This document shows positions 15,392-24,400 of a DNA stretch of 34,132 bases, in pieces. The DNA is taken from the NCBI GenBank assembly GCA_036171275.1, contig JAVHQT010000075.1, positions 1-34,132 on the forward strand, read 5' to 3'. The position numbers and the translations under genes were made by a program. The notes beneath the pieces were generated by a model that ran no database searches, had not been told where the DNA came from, and worked only from the letters and a program-made list of their open reading frames with translations. Origin of the DNA: PALSA-1006 sp036171275. Its GTDB lineage: Bacteria; Pseudomonadota; Gammaproteobacteria; Burkholderiales; Gallionellaceae. Each line of letters begins with the position of its first letter. Position 1 is the first letter of the stretch.

Positions 15392-17493
15392 GCTACACCC
15401 GCCTTCACCCAATGATATTGCGCTGTTGGGCGACCGCCGGTGGATACTTCCATTTCGACTAAATGGCGATAATCTAGCAGCATATTGATTGCAGATTGCA
15501 CCTTGCTGGAGTTTTCCAATCCCGCCCAGCCAGCGCGGTAAACATCTCGTGCCGTGAATGGATTCGCTAACTTCCCGCTCGTTATTCGCTGCAGTAGTGC
15601 TTTGGCCGTGTCAATTTCCGGGCGAGTGGCGTAACTGTAAATCCGCATTGCGTGACTTTCCAAATACTCACTAAATTCAATTGCGCGAAGCAATGACGCT
15701 TCATTCACCGCACTTGAGTCGCTATCGCATAAATGATTTATCAGGGCTAGGGAAGGAATCAATTTACGATATTTGGAAAGGTGCGACACAATCGCGTGAT
15801 GCTCATCTCCTGAACGCAATCGCAACTCAAGTGAAGCTCGCCATTCTGAAAAGATTTCCTGCGCGGTTTCGTCAAATCTCACAAATGGTACGCCGCCAAA
15901 GTTATCTGTTTCAAAATTGAATGTTTCGAGATTATCCAGTTTATCAATCAGTGCATCCACACGCTCACGTTGAGCCTTGTCGGGGTATCGGTCAACATCA
16001 TGCCAGTCGGGCGAAATATCGGGATAGACCATTAGCCCAAAACGTTGCAACAAACCATCAGCACCCGCACCGTTGCTGGTTGCTTGCCTGACATATTCCG
16101 CTAAAACACCTGGCTGAATGCCGCCCAAAATGGACAAACAAACCGCCTCAATATGCAACCCTTTGCCACGCATAATACGGTCGAACGTGTAAGACTTGTC
16201 ACCATCCGCTGCCGTGAGGTAAAAAGACCGAGCTAACTCCTGCCCGCTGGCATCAAGCTGTTTCAGCAATCCGACAATTTCGTCAGATTCAACCAATAAT
16301 CCGTTGGGATTCTCTATCAACAATTCACCGAGCGCTTCGTAGCTTGCGTTATTTGTGAAGTATCGCTTCAATATTGGCTTTTCATCCACAAAATCAGGCT
16401 GCAAAAGTTTTTTAACATCAGCGTTTTTGTCTTTTTTGAGCTGCTTTTTGGCCTCGGATTTTTGCACTGCATCAAGCATTTTGTTGACTACGGCGCTTTG
16501 CTCGCGGTCTGTAGTTGCTTTGTTAAAAGCCTCATTAGCCGCTCTCTGCAAGCGATTGATTGGGCTTAATACTGCGCTGAGCGTCGGACTTTTCATCACG
16601 CCAGAATTGCCTACCACCGCCCCCCAAAGGTTAGGGATAACCGTCCAATTATCCTGCCGTTTAGGTCGAATGCCAACCTTGCGACCAATGATTGTTGCCA
16701 GCATTACATACGCAGCCACCGCCGCAAAGTCAGGCGGACATTGCATACGCTCTGAAATATCCCTAACCAAGCCGCGCAGACAATCTGGCAAATAATCATA
16801 GTCAAATGGCAATACGGCAGGTAATGAAGGCAACGGATCGGGAGGTTCAATGACACCCTGATTTAATTGGTTATTCATTGCTTGATTCGCTATCAAGTCA
16901 ACCAAATTAGCCAGCGTTCCACCCGACGCGAAGTAATCCACGGCATCGCCCTTTTCAAAAAGGTTTAACGGTGCAATATCTAAAATGCAGACACTAGATG
17001 CAATGCCGGACAATGCCGCACTCACATCAGCAGCATAATTAGCTCCTGACACGTCATTGTCGGGGAAAATAACCACGTTTCGCCCCTTCAACGGCAGCCA
17101 GTTTGCCGCGCCCGCTGAGGTTGCACCACCGGAAGTCATGGCGATAATTGCCGGAATATTTCCCGCCTGTTTATTGATTAAATCCGCGCATTTTTCGCCC
17201 TCCACAATGACAACAAGCGCCGCCGGTGGTTTGCTGCTTAATAATTCCAGTCCGTACAGTGGCTTTCCTTCGTGTGGTATCGGCGGCTCGCCGTTGATAA
17301 ACTTGTTACCGTCCCAATAAAAGGGGCGGATAAACTTTTCTCCAGTGGCTAAACACTTGACACGCACCCGCCAATAAAGCGGATTTCCGTTTTTGCAACG
17401 ATAAAAATGTAACGCTTTTTCATCGTGTAGTTGCTTGAATTGTGAAGCTATCGCCGCAGCATAGCTTTTAATTTGGTCCTGGGTCGGGCTCAT
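15388..17493 (-). CDS. TOPRIM / DUF3987 primase-helicase-like protein
   Basis: The 701-residue protein probably drives element replication. An N-terminal TOPRIM-like domain shows VVIVEGEKCADL and VVIFPDNDVSG (about residues 95-165), as in primases that pair with a CHC2 zinc finger. A DUF3987 helicase-like domain follows (about 235-640) with P-loop GNSGVMKSPTLS and an acidic Walker B-like LLVESDEIVGLL. The C-terminus looks like a winged helix (FTARDVYRAGWAGLENSSKVQSAINMLLDY). The start at 17493 overlaps the upstream stop (ATGA) and matches the MSPTQDQ opening, so I prefer it to 17511. With the separate zinc-finger gene upstream it forms a split primase. Confidence 0.88.
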   Translation of the reverse strand: MSPTQDQIKSYAAAIASQFKQLHDEKALHFYRCKNGNPLYWRVRVKCLATGEKFIRPFYWDGNKFINGEPPIPHEGKPLYGLELLSSKPPAALVVIVEGEKCADLINKQAGNIPAIIAMTSGGATSAGAANWLPLKGRNVVIFPDNDVSGANYAADVSAALSGIASSVCILDIAPLNLFEKGDAVDYFASGGTLANLVDLIANQAMNNQLNQGVIEPPDPLPSLPAVLPFDYDYLPDCLRGLVRDISERMQCPPDFAAVAAYVMLATIIGRKVGIRPKRQDNWTVIPNLWGAVVGNSGVMKSPTLSAVLSPINRLQRAANEAFNKATTDREQSAVVNKMLDAVQKSEAKKQLKKDKNADVKKLLQPDFVDEKPILKRYFTNNASYEALGELLIENPNGLLVESDEIVGLLKQLDASGQELARSFYLTAADGDKSYTFDRIMRGKGLHIEAVCLSILGGIQPGVLAEYVRQATSNGAGADGLLQRFGLMVYPDISPDWHDVDRYPDKAQRERVDALIDKLDNLETFNFETDNFGGVPFVRFDETAQEIFSEWRASLELRLRSGDEHHAIVSHLSKYRKLIPSLALINHLCDSDSSAVNEASLLRAIEFSEYLESHAMRIYSYATRPEIDTAKALLQRITSGKLANPFTARDVYRAGWAGLENSSKVQSAINMLLDYRHLVEMEVSTGGRPTAQYHWVKAGVA

Positions 17494-17915
17494 GCTACAC
17501 CCCCTTTCCATGCGCCTAATTGTTGCGCCGCCTGTTTAAAGGTCAAACCGTGTCGTTGTTGGTGATACGCTAAAACATCCCCGCCATGCGCCCCGCAAGC
17601 CATACAAGCAAATGCGCCTGTTTCAATTCGAATGCGCAAACTTGGATGTGTGTCCGAGTGAAACGGACAAATTGCATTACGCCATGGACCTCTTCCCTTC
17701 AATTTAAGCCCTTCTACTGCATAATAATCGCCAGGTTTGGGCAAGAGATTGCGGTCAAAATTATCGACTTTCATGCCCACAAATCGTGATTTTTTGGAAA
17801 CGCCACCGACTTGTAAAAACTTATTTAAGTTAATGATTCTATTTAGTATAAAATCAGATGGCGTTGAGTTTGCAGTGCTTATGCGGGCATCCCATTTGTT
17901 TTGTGTGATTATCAT
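17490..17915 (-). CDS. CHC2-type primase zinc-finger protein
   Basis: The 141-residue product has a CHC2 zinc ribbon: ICPFHSDTHPSLRI...FACMACGAHGGDVLAYHQ (Cys-x2-His, then Cys-x2-Cys), about residues 83-120, followed by LTFKQAAQQLG. In DnaG-type primases this module binds the DNA template; here it is a separate gene just before the TOPRIM protein. GGAGG lies four bases before the ATG at 17915. A later ATG at 17771 (MKVDNFDRNLLPKPGDYY) fits relatives better in length but lacks a ribosome binding site. Confidence 0.88.
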   Translation of the reverse strand: MIITQNKWDARISTANSTPSDFILNRIINLNKFLQVGGVSKKSRFVGMKVDNFDRNLLPKPGDYYAVEGLKLKGRGPWRNAICPFHSDTHPSLRIRIETGAFACMACGAHGGDVLAYHQQRHGLTFKQAAQQLGAWKGGVA

Positions 17916-17924
17916 GGTGCCTCC

Positions 17925-18128
17925 TTATTTATAAGCGTCAGAAGTTGAATTACGTGTTTGCGATTCCAGCCATGCGTCAACGTCACTTCTGCGATAGCGG
18001 ACTAAGCGCCCGATTTTGATAAACTTCGGACCGATGCCTTTTACCCGCCATCCTTCAATCGTGTTTAGTTTTGCGCCCAGCTCGTTTGCCAACTGGGTTG
18101 ATTCGAGAAATTGATTCGCGATAACCAT
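17925..18128 (-). CDS. AlpA/excisionase-like helix-turn-helix protein
   Basis: The 67-residue protein has a MerR-like helix-turn-helix typical of AlpA and Xis proteins: FLESTQLANELGAKLNTIEGWRVKGIGPKFIKIGRLVRYRRSDVDAWLESQ. Such proteins activate integrase or act as excisionase in P4-like elements. AGGA lies seven bases before the ATG. It is the first gene of the replication operon, 9 bp before the zinc-finger gene. An inverted repeat about 90 bp upstream (18219-18256) is a candidate binding site. Confidence 0.85.
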   Translation of the reverse strand: MVIANQFLESTQLANELGAKLNTIEGWRVKGIGPKFIKIGRLVRYRRSDVDAWLESQTRNSTSDAYK

Positions 18129-18515
18129 GTTTTGTCCTTTTTAGGTTTGTTCAAGTGCACGGAATGTGCTCTTGTATGGCTGTTATTTTATTTGTGATGA
18201 ATTTCCTGATATACGGGTCTGTACTGGCAAGGTAGGTAGGTACTTAGCCGGTACAGTGCGAGTTTTCGCAATCCATACCTATAAAAATTTTCAAACAAGC
18301 TCGGGTGTATGGCGAAAGTGCGAAGATAAAAACGTTAAGTTTTGATTGTGCTGAGGAAGTTTAGTGGAAGCCAATGCGAAACAAGCGACACCTACCGCGC
18401 TTAAATGATGGCGTTGGAACAAAATTCCGAGCGCTGTAAGAGTCACTTATAGGACCTATGAATGAAGCATGACGTTAATGCCTCATTTAATCTGATCAAT
18501 AAGTTCGATGACGAA
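18129..18515. other. 387-bp non-coding region with inverted repeat
   Basis: No gene can be supported. CTGTACTGGC (18219-18228) pairs with GCCGGTACAG (18247-18256) with one mismatch around GGTAGGTAGGTAC. This may be an operator for the AlpA-like protein or part of an origin, since it sits at the head of the replication operon. The rest holds only short frames opposite or beyond known genes. Confidence 0.5.
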
Positions 18516-18880
18516 TTATATTTTCACCACTTGAATTTCGCCTTGCTTAATCATCCACGCGGCGATTTGATTCGATTCCGGCGCAAGATAACGAAGGTCG
18601 CTTGTTTCTGTATAATTTTCCAGCGTCACATCTTCACGGATTTTGTGATTTGTGAGTAACTTCAGTTTCCACAACTCGATTTTGTTTTCAATTCCCATTG
18701 CAATGAAAGTGCGCCTTAAATCGTATGGTGTAACGTGCACCTCTTTCAACTTTTCAATTTGCTTGAGTGGGTCGCGCATTGTCTAAGTGGTCGCGGGTGC
18801 TGATTCGTGAAGGAAATACATAATCCACACCTTCCGCCCGTGGCCGCGCAGTCAATAACGCATGAAGCGACTCAGGTACC
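18516..18880 (-). pseudogene. second tyrosine integrase, C-terminal frameshifted remnant
   Basis: One frame gives PESLHALLTARPRAEGVDYVFPS and STRDHLDNAR. Near 18775-18780 it shifts by one base into RDPLKQIEKLKEVHVTPYDLRRTF, then WKLKLLTNHKIREDV and the Tyr of ENYTETSDLRYLAPESNQIAAW. The C-terminal part closely resembles the intact integrase at 689-1936. The usual His of HxxR is Tyr here (PYDLRR) and everything N-terminal is gone. It may be the relic of an earlier element in the same tRNA site. Confidence 0.87.
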
Positions 18881-19078
18881 GGCGCAGATTTATCCGCCAT
18901 GGTGTTTGGTGACTTCTCACAACAGGTAATCGGGGTTTGGGGTGCGATTGATCTGACTGTCGATAAATTCAGCCTGTTCACCTCCGGCGCAGCGCGAATT
19001 GTTGCCCTGATGGACGTTGATGTTTGCATTCGCCACCCCGAAAGCTTCATTATTCGCAAGGACATCGTCACGGCTTAA
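18878..19078 (+). pseudogene. HK97-type major capsid protein, C-terminal remnant
   Basis: The plus strand reads GTGADLSAMVFGDFSQQVIG, then VWGAIDLTVDKFSLFTSG, ARIVALMDVDVCIRHPESF and a TAA at 19076-19078 (59 codons from the ATG at 18899). This is the C-terminal end of an HK97-fold phage capsid protein, where FGDFS...WG and DVD...RHPESF are typical. A TGA at 18863-18865 interrupts further upstream similarity (GRAVNNA). It abuts the second integrase remnant and points to a decayed prophage at this tRNA. Confidence 0.75.
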
Positions 19079-19276
19079 CCCGTGACCTTCAGCCGCTTGT
19101 TGTGAGAGGGTGTCCCCATAACGACAAGCGGAGTGGGCGGATACTCTTCAAATCACCTGCGCATTGGCAATATGGGAACACACCGAGCGCACCTACCCTG
19201 CGCGATGAATCTTCGGGTGGCTTGCAAATTCCTTTCGTTTTCATCAGCAAGCATTCCACGGTTCAAAAGTTGAAAA

Positions 19277-19310
19277 TAAAAAAACCTAGCCTTCCCAGCT
19301 AGGTTTTTTT
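19277..19310. terminator. bidirectional rho-independent terminator
   Basis: AAAAAAACCTAGC and GCTAGGTTTTTTT form a near-perfect stem around CTTCCCA, with A and T runs on both sides, so it can work in both directions. It lies downstream of the capsid remnant on the plus strand and downstream of the tRNA on the minus strand. Confidence 0.8.
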
Positions 19311-19373
19311 ATGGCTGAAACTATGCGTAGATTTAACGTTGCGACGTAACAGTAATTATTTTATTCTTGCAAA

Positions 19374-19395
19374 CTGCTTACACTGTGCTTACATG
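19374..19395 (+). promoter_or_regulatory. probable right integrase arm site
   Basis: CTGCTTACACTGTGCTTACA continuing to TG at 19395 matches 641-662 with one mismatch, in the same orientation and about 63 bp from the att core. This is inferred to be an arm-type site of the integrase. Confidence 0.5.
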
Positions 19396-19448
19396 GATTT
19401 TTTTGATTACTTATTATCTTAACCAAAAAACCTTGTAAGTCTTTGATT

Positions 19449-19540
19449 TGGTGCCCGGAACCGGAATCGAACCGGTACGGCCGTTTTACCGAGCCGACGG
19501 ATTTTAAGTCCGTTGTGTCTACCTATTTCACCACCCGGGC
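19449..19540 (-). tRNA. tRNA-Leu (UAA anticodon)
   Basis: On the minus strand the gene starts GCCCGGGTGGTGAAAT and ends TCCGGGCACCA, with CCA encoded. The anticodon stem ACGGA/TCCGT encloses loop CTTAAAA, giving anticodon UAA. The variable arm is long, as in leucine tRNAs, and the T-arm reads ACCGG TTCGATT CCGGT. The 3' part (19458-19514) is the att core. The element supplies the last bases of the acceptor, so the tRNA stays functional. Confidence 0.95.
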
Positions 19541-19848
19541 AAGCAGTCTAAAGTCTTTTGAAGCTGTTGAGATTGTACTATAAAACCCTTCAAATTCAAT
19601 CTATTTCCTGCGGCTTCTGTCAGGCTTAAAGAAAATCGGCCACAAATCGAACTGAGCCGAATCAGTTTTGTGTCACTTCTTTCGCTGCAACTAGCTGCTT
19701 AGTTGATTGATAGTACAGCTCATCTCTAAAAATTAAATTAACTTTGCGGTACTAAGTTATTCACAAAAAATGACTTCGTACTTATTCTTTGAATAGACTG
19801 CGTCCCAATTTTTTGTGCGCGCAGTGCTTGGCTTCGAAAATTGAATTT
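19541..19848. other. 308-bp intergenic region with tRNA promoter
   Basis: No gene is supported. On the minus strand TTGAAT (19594-19599) and TACAAT (19572-19577), 16 bases apart, form a plausible promoter placing the start about 25 bases before the tRNA. The remainder has no clear signal; a short AATTCAATTTTCGAA motif near 19829-19849 resembles the one at 3446-3460. Confidence 0.5.
19572..19599 (-). promoter_or_regulatory. tRNA-Leu promoter
   Basis: A -35 box TTGAAT and -10 box TACAAT with a 16-base spacer on the minus strand, upstream of the tRNA 5' end at 19540. Four and five of six bases match the sigma-70 consensus. Confidence 0.55.
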
Positions 19849-21492
19849 TTAGCGGCGCCCTACAGAAGAATCAAGCGCAAAACTGACTCTTTCAAAATCC
19901 AGTCCTTTATCCAAGCTCAATCCAATTTTAAGTGTTAGGCTGCGACCGTCCAAGTGAGTGACTTCCACTTGCTTATTGACCAAAAAAGAGTCTCTTGGAA
20001 AAATAAACGAGGCTGGCGCGTTGAGCACTGGCACGGGCGGTAAAAATAATCCGGCAATCGCTTTATCAGATTTGATGGCGCTCAAGCCGATATTTTTCAT
20101 CGCAACCGGTTGCGCGACACCAGGCAAATACTGAACCCCCATCCTGAGCTGACCTGTTTGCGCTACATTCAGCCAGCTCACGATGCCCAATATATATGCG
20201 TTTGCATCATCGGGTTTAATGCCAATCAGTTGCCGAAAGCCAACCCGTTCGTGCTCGCCTTTTTCTCGCACCATTCTAGCGCCCAGCATACTTTCATTTT
20301 CAATTTGCCAGCGTTCCAAAATATAGCCTAATTGATGCAAATCGAAGCGATTGGTGTCGGATAAGATTCGACCAAACGCAGCAATCTGTAGCCGTGCGGT
20401 GGCACTATCGCCGGCAATTTTTGCAGTTTGCTTGAAGGGCTTATTGGCGATGTGCGCATAAATATTTTCGAGACCTAAACACGTTTCGGCTGATTTCGCC
20501 ACTGGCTGCCGTTGCGCGTGTCGTTCAGGATTATTTTCGCAAAGATAGCGATGAATTTTATTCAAAAAATCAATAGCTTCGGCGTTGCTTAGTTCACTTC
20601 CCAATTCGAGCTGACCTGGCGCTTGTCCTTGTTGCAGTAAAACAGTTTTGACGCGCAATAATTTGCTCAAGGGCGCCATCATGACAAAACGCACGCTGCT
20701 GGCATGCGTCACGCTGGTAACGGGTGCCAAGCCCTGTTCACTGGCAAGATCCACGATCAATGGTGGCGCATCTCCTTGATTATATTGATATTTTTTTTCA
20801 ATCGCTAAATTTTCTTGCCATAGTGTCAAATAGCGATTGAGCAAATACAAATGCCGACGCGACAATTCAGCAGGATGAGCATGGCATTCGAGCAATGATT
20901 GGACATACACCCTCTCACAGCTACTTTCGCCAAGCGGTGTATGCAGAGAGTCGCTGACGCATTGCCGATGAAAAGAGCCCGCTTCGGCAAACGCAAACAA
21001 CGCATGAAGTTGATGCCATAACGCGCTTTCAAACTCGTAAGCGCAGCGCAAATGTTCAAAAATTCTCAAACCGCTGTAGCGTAAACAACGCTGCGTTAAC
21101 AGCGCCGCCTGCTCAGTCAACTGAGCATCGCCAGCTTGCAATGCTTGCAAACAGCGCTGATAACCACAAACCAAGCCTTGCCATAAAGTCACAATAGCGA
21201 GAAAAATCGTGTGCTCATCCTCGCTCAGCGGTAATCTTTTTGAGGCCAGTTTTTTGGCGTAGTCACCCTGCAGCAAAAATACAGTTTCCCTAATCAATTC
21301 AAGTACTTGCAACCGAATAATACCGCGCAATGGATAGCGATTAAATTCGTCTAACTCCGTGCGTAATACGCTATGTGCTTGATGTAAATTGGTTAGTTGC
21401 AACTGCTGTAACCACTCCCTGCAACTGGCGACATCGGTAAATGCGGGTTGCGCAAGGTCGTCAGTGGGCGCGAGTGGCAAGTCTAGTTGCAT
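19849..21492 (-). CDS. conserved hypothetical protein, possible PilZ-like C-terminus
   Basis: This 547-residue protein has no firm assignment. The first two thirds are helical (residues about 20-330). The C-terminal part (about 385-540) has strand-rich text of the type RWQIENESMLGARM...RQLIGIKP...ILGIVSWLNVAQTGQLRMGVQYL, which resembles proteins annotated as PilZ-like or cyclic-di-GMP-binding. A clear PilZ RxxxR/DxSxxG signature is not seen, so this is tentative. No signal peptide. The ATG follows the stop of the DUF3683 gene directly (TAA then ATG), so the two are translationally coupled. Confidence 0.75.
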   Translation of the reverse strand: MQLDLPLAPTDDLAQPAFTDVASCREWLQQLQLTNLHQAHSVLRTELDEFNRYPLRGIIRLQVLELIRETVFLLQGDYAKKLASKRLPLSEDEHTIFLAIVTLWQGLVCGYQRCLQALQAGDAQLTEQAALLTQRCLRYSGLRIFEHLRCAYEFESALWHQLHALFAFAEAGSFHRQCVSDSLHTPLGESSCERVYVQSLLECHAHPAELSRRHLYLLNRYLTLWQENLAIEKKYQYNQGDAPPLIVDLASEQGLAPVTSVTHASSVRFVMMAPLSKLLRVKTVLLQQGQAPGQLELGSELSNAEAIDFLNKIHRYLCENNPERHAQRQPVAKSAETCLGLENIYAHIANKPFKQTAKIAGDSATARLQIAAFGRILSDTNRFDLHQLGYILERWQIENESMLGARMVREKGEHERVGFRQLIGIKPDDANAYILGIVSWLNVAQTGQLRMGVQYLPGVAQPVAMKNIGLSAIKSDKAIAGLFLPPVPVLNAPASFIFPRDSFLVNKQVEVTHLDGRSLTLKIGLSLDKGLDFERVSFALDSSVGRR

Positions 21493-24400
21493 TTAGAGCA
21501 ACACCCGTTCGATGCCGCCGGCATTGGCTTTGCCAACAAAATCGGCTAACCAATTTTCGCCCAATAAATGTTTCGCCATTTCCACCACAATATAATCGGT
21601 GCTCGTGCCGCTATCTTCAGCGTAGCGCGACAAACCTTGCTGGCACGCAGGACAAGAAGTCAGGATTTTGACTTCACCTTCAAAACCATCTTCGCGCAAG
21701 GCGTTTGCTCCCTTGCGCATTTCTTCTTCTTTGCGGAAACGCACCTGCGTGGCAATCGGTGGATTGGTGAGCGCCCACGTGCCCGATTCCCCGCAACACC
21801 GATCATTCAAAGGCACAGCCTGATTCATCAATTGATTAACTACCTGTAACGATTGGTAGGTTTTCATCGGGGTGTGGCAAGGTTCGTGATACAGATAGCG
21901 CGTGCCTGTTACGCCATCGAGTTTCACGCCTTTTTCGAGCAGATATTCGTGAATATCTAACAGGCGGCAACCGGGGAAAATTTTATCAAATTGATACTTT
22001 AATAACTGATCCATACACGTGCCGCACGACACAATCACCGTCTTAATATCTAAATAATTCAAGGTGTTAGCGACGCGATGGAATAATACGCGATTATCGG
22101 TGGTAATCTGGTTGCCCTTATCTTCATTGCCCGTTGCGGTCTGTGGATAACCACAGCAAATATAGCCGGGCGGCAACACCGTAATCGCCCCTGTTTCATA
22201 CAACATCGCTTGCGTGGCTAAGCCTACTTGACCGAACAAACGCTCCGAACCACAACCCGGAAAATAAAACACGGCTTCCGAATCTTCAGTGGTCTTGCGC
22301 GGGTCACGGATAATCGGAATCACCGTATTGTCTTCAATATCCAGCAACGCACGCGCCGTTTTCTTTGGTAAATTACCCGGCATCGGTTTATTAAAAAAGT
22401 GAATCACTTGCGCTTTCAGTGGCGCAGCACCCACGGTTGCAGGCGGATGCGCGGTTTGTTTGCGGAACAAACCCAGTTTTTTGGCCACTTGATAACCGAA
22501 GCGTTGTGCCGAATAACTCCATTCAATCATCACCTTACGCATCAACTTAATCGTAGTTGGATTAGTTGCATTTAAGAACATCATGGACGCAGCGGACAGC
22601 GGGCTAAACTTCTTCTTGCCTTGCGTACGCAAGAAATTGTGCATCGCTACCGTGACTTCGCCAAAGTCGATATTCACCGGACACGGATTGAGGCAACGAT
22701 GACAAACGGTACAATGGTCGGCGACATCGTTAAATTCATCAAAATGCTTAATCGAAATGCCGCGCCGCGTTTGCTCTTCGTATAAAAACGCCTCAATCAA
22801 CAACGAGGTCGCTAAAATTTTATTTCTGGGTGAATACAGCAAGTTAGCCCGGGGCACGTGCGTGGTACAAACCGGCTTGCACTTACCACAACGTAAACAA
22901 TCTTTAATCGAATCTGAAATTTTGCCCAAATCACTTTTTTCTAGAATCAAGCTTTCCATTTCCATCAAGCTAAAGCTTGGCGTGTAAGCGCGTTCCAAAT
23001 TACTGCCCGCCAATAATTTTCCCCGATTAAAGTGCTGTTTAGGATCCACTTTTTCCTTGTACGCAGCGAAGGCGGACAATTCGTTCGGCTCTAAATAATC
23101 AAATTTAGTAATGCCAATACCGTGTTCGCCAGAAATAACCCCACCCAGTTCTTTTGCCAACTTCATGATCCGATCCACCGCATCATAAGCTTGCTGCAAC
23201 ATCGGGTAATTATCCGAATTCACTGGAATATTGGTATGAACATTCCCATCGCCAGCGTGCATATGCAACGCCACAAACACGCGGCTTTTCAGCACAGTTT
23301 GATGCCGCGCCGTGCACTCATCCAGCACAGACTGATAGGTATTGCCACTAAATAACTGCCGCAGCGGTTCACGAATCTCGCGCTTCCAAGACGCTCGAAT
23401 TCGGTGATTTTGCAAAGCCTGGAACACCGTCAACTCAGGGACTTCCGGACTGATTTCATTTAAATTTTCTTTTAACGCCGTCCACCGAGTCCGCACCCCA
23501 GACAACAATTCGCGCGCCTGTTGCGGCCGATGACCGAGCAATTCAGTGCTGCCAAGTTGTTCATCATCCTGATAATTTAGCGGCAGGTCGCCGGCGAATA
23601 AATCATCTAGCGCATCCAATAATTTCAGCTTGTTATGCAGCGAAAGTTCGATATTGATGCGCTCAATGCCGTCACAATAGTCGCCCATGCGCGGCAAAGG
23701 AATCACCACATCTTCGTTAATTTTAAAGGCATTGGTATGTTTAGCGATGGCTGCGGTGCGGGCGCGATCTAACCAGAATTTTTTACGCGCTTCAGCTGCA
23801 ATGGCTATAAATCCTTCGCCTTGGCGTAAATTAGCCAACCGGACAATTTCTGACGCAGTTTGTGCGCAAGCGTTTTCATCATCGCTCACTACATCCGCCA
23901 CCAACACCATTTTCGGACGGCTGCCGCGTTGCGCCTTGGTGGCATAACCAACGGCTTTTAAATAGCGCTCATCTAAATGTTCCAACCCTGCCAACTTTGC
24001 CAGTGGGCTTGAGCTAACATATTGTTTTATTTCAACAATTGCTGGAACAGCTTCGCGCACTTGTCCGAAAAATTCCAAGCAAACCGTGCGCGTAAATTTG
24101 AATTCGCGGTGCAAAATAAAGCGCGCCGAGGTGATGATGCCGTCGCAACCTTCTTTTTGAATGCCTGGCAAACCGGATAAAAATTTATCCGTAACATCTT
24201 TGCCTAAGCCAGTTTTGCGGAATTGATTACCAGGAATGGTCAGCATTTCCACTGCGCCAAACGGCGTTTTACCGTCCAATTCAAAGCGCGACAGGCGAAA
24301 ATGTGCCAGCGGCACATCGTGAATTTTGCCTAAATTATGATCGACGCGCTCCACTTCCAACCAGCGACCATCCGGCGTAACCATGCGCCAAGAGGCGAGA

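Larger units (their letters stand above)
19079..19448. other. right end of the element, non-coding
   Basis: No gene is supported. The region contains a terminator (19277-19310) and the right copy of the integrase arm motif (19374-19395), then the att core in the tRNA. Confidence 0.6.
471..19514. mobile_element. integrative element in tRNA-Leu(UAA) with RM and TA cargo
   Basis: Direct repeats of 57 identical bases (471-527 and 19458-19514) bound the region. The right copy is part of an intact tRNA-Leu gene and the left copy is only its 3' part, the usual signature of tyrosine-integrase insertion into a tRNA. An integrase gene begins 161 bp inside the left repeat. A 22-bp motif with one mismatch occurs near both ends (641-662 and 19374-19395), as expected for integrase arm sites. 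The contents (integrase, AlpA-like HTH, CHC2 zinc finger, TOPRIM/DUF3987 protein, RM and TA cargo, no conjugation genes, no intact structural phage genes) suggest a satellite-like or non-conjugative integrative element. That class assignment is inference. Confidence 0.87.

Noticed and set aside
18754..19071. 105-codon minus-strand frame
   Set aside because: Only its C-terminal third is integrase remnant; the rest is the opposite strand of the capsid remnant.
19024..19302. 92-codon plus-strand frame after the capsid remnant
   Set aside because: It overlaps the capsid remnant in another frame, runs into a terminator and shows no recognisable protein signature.
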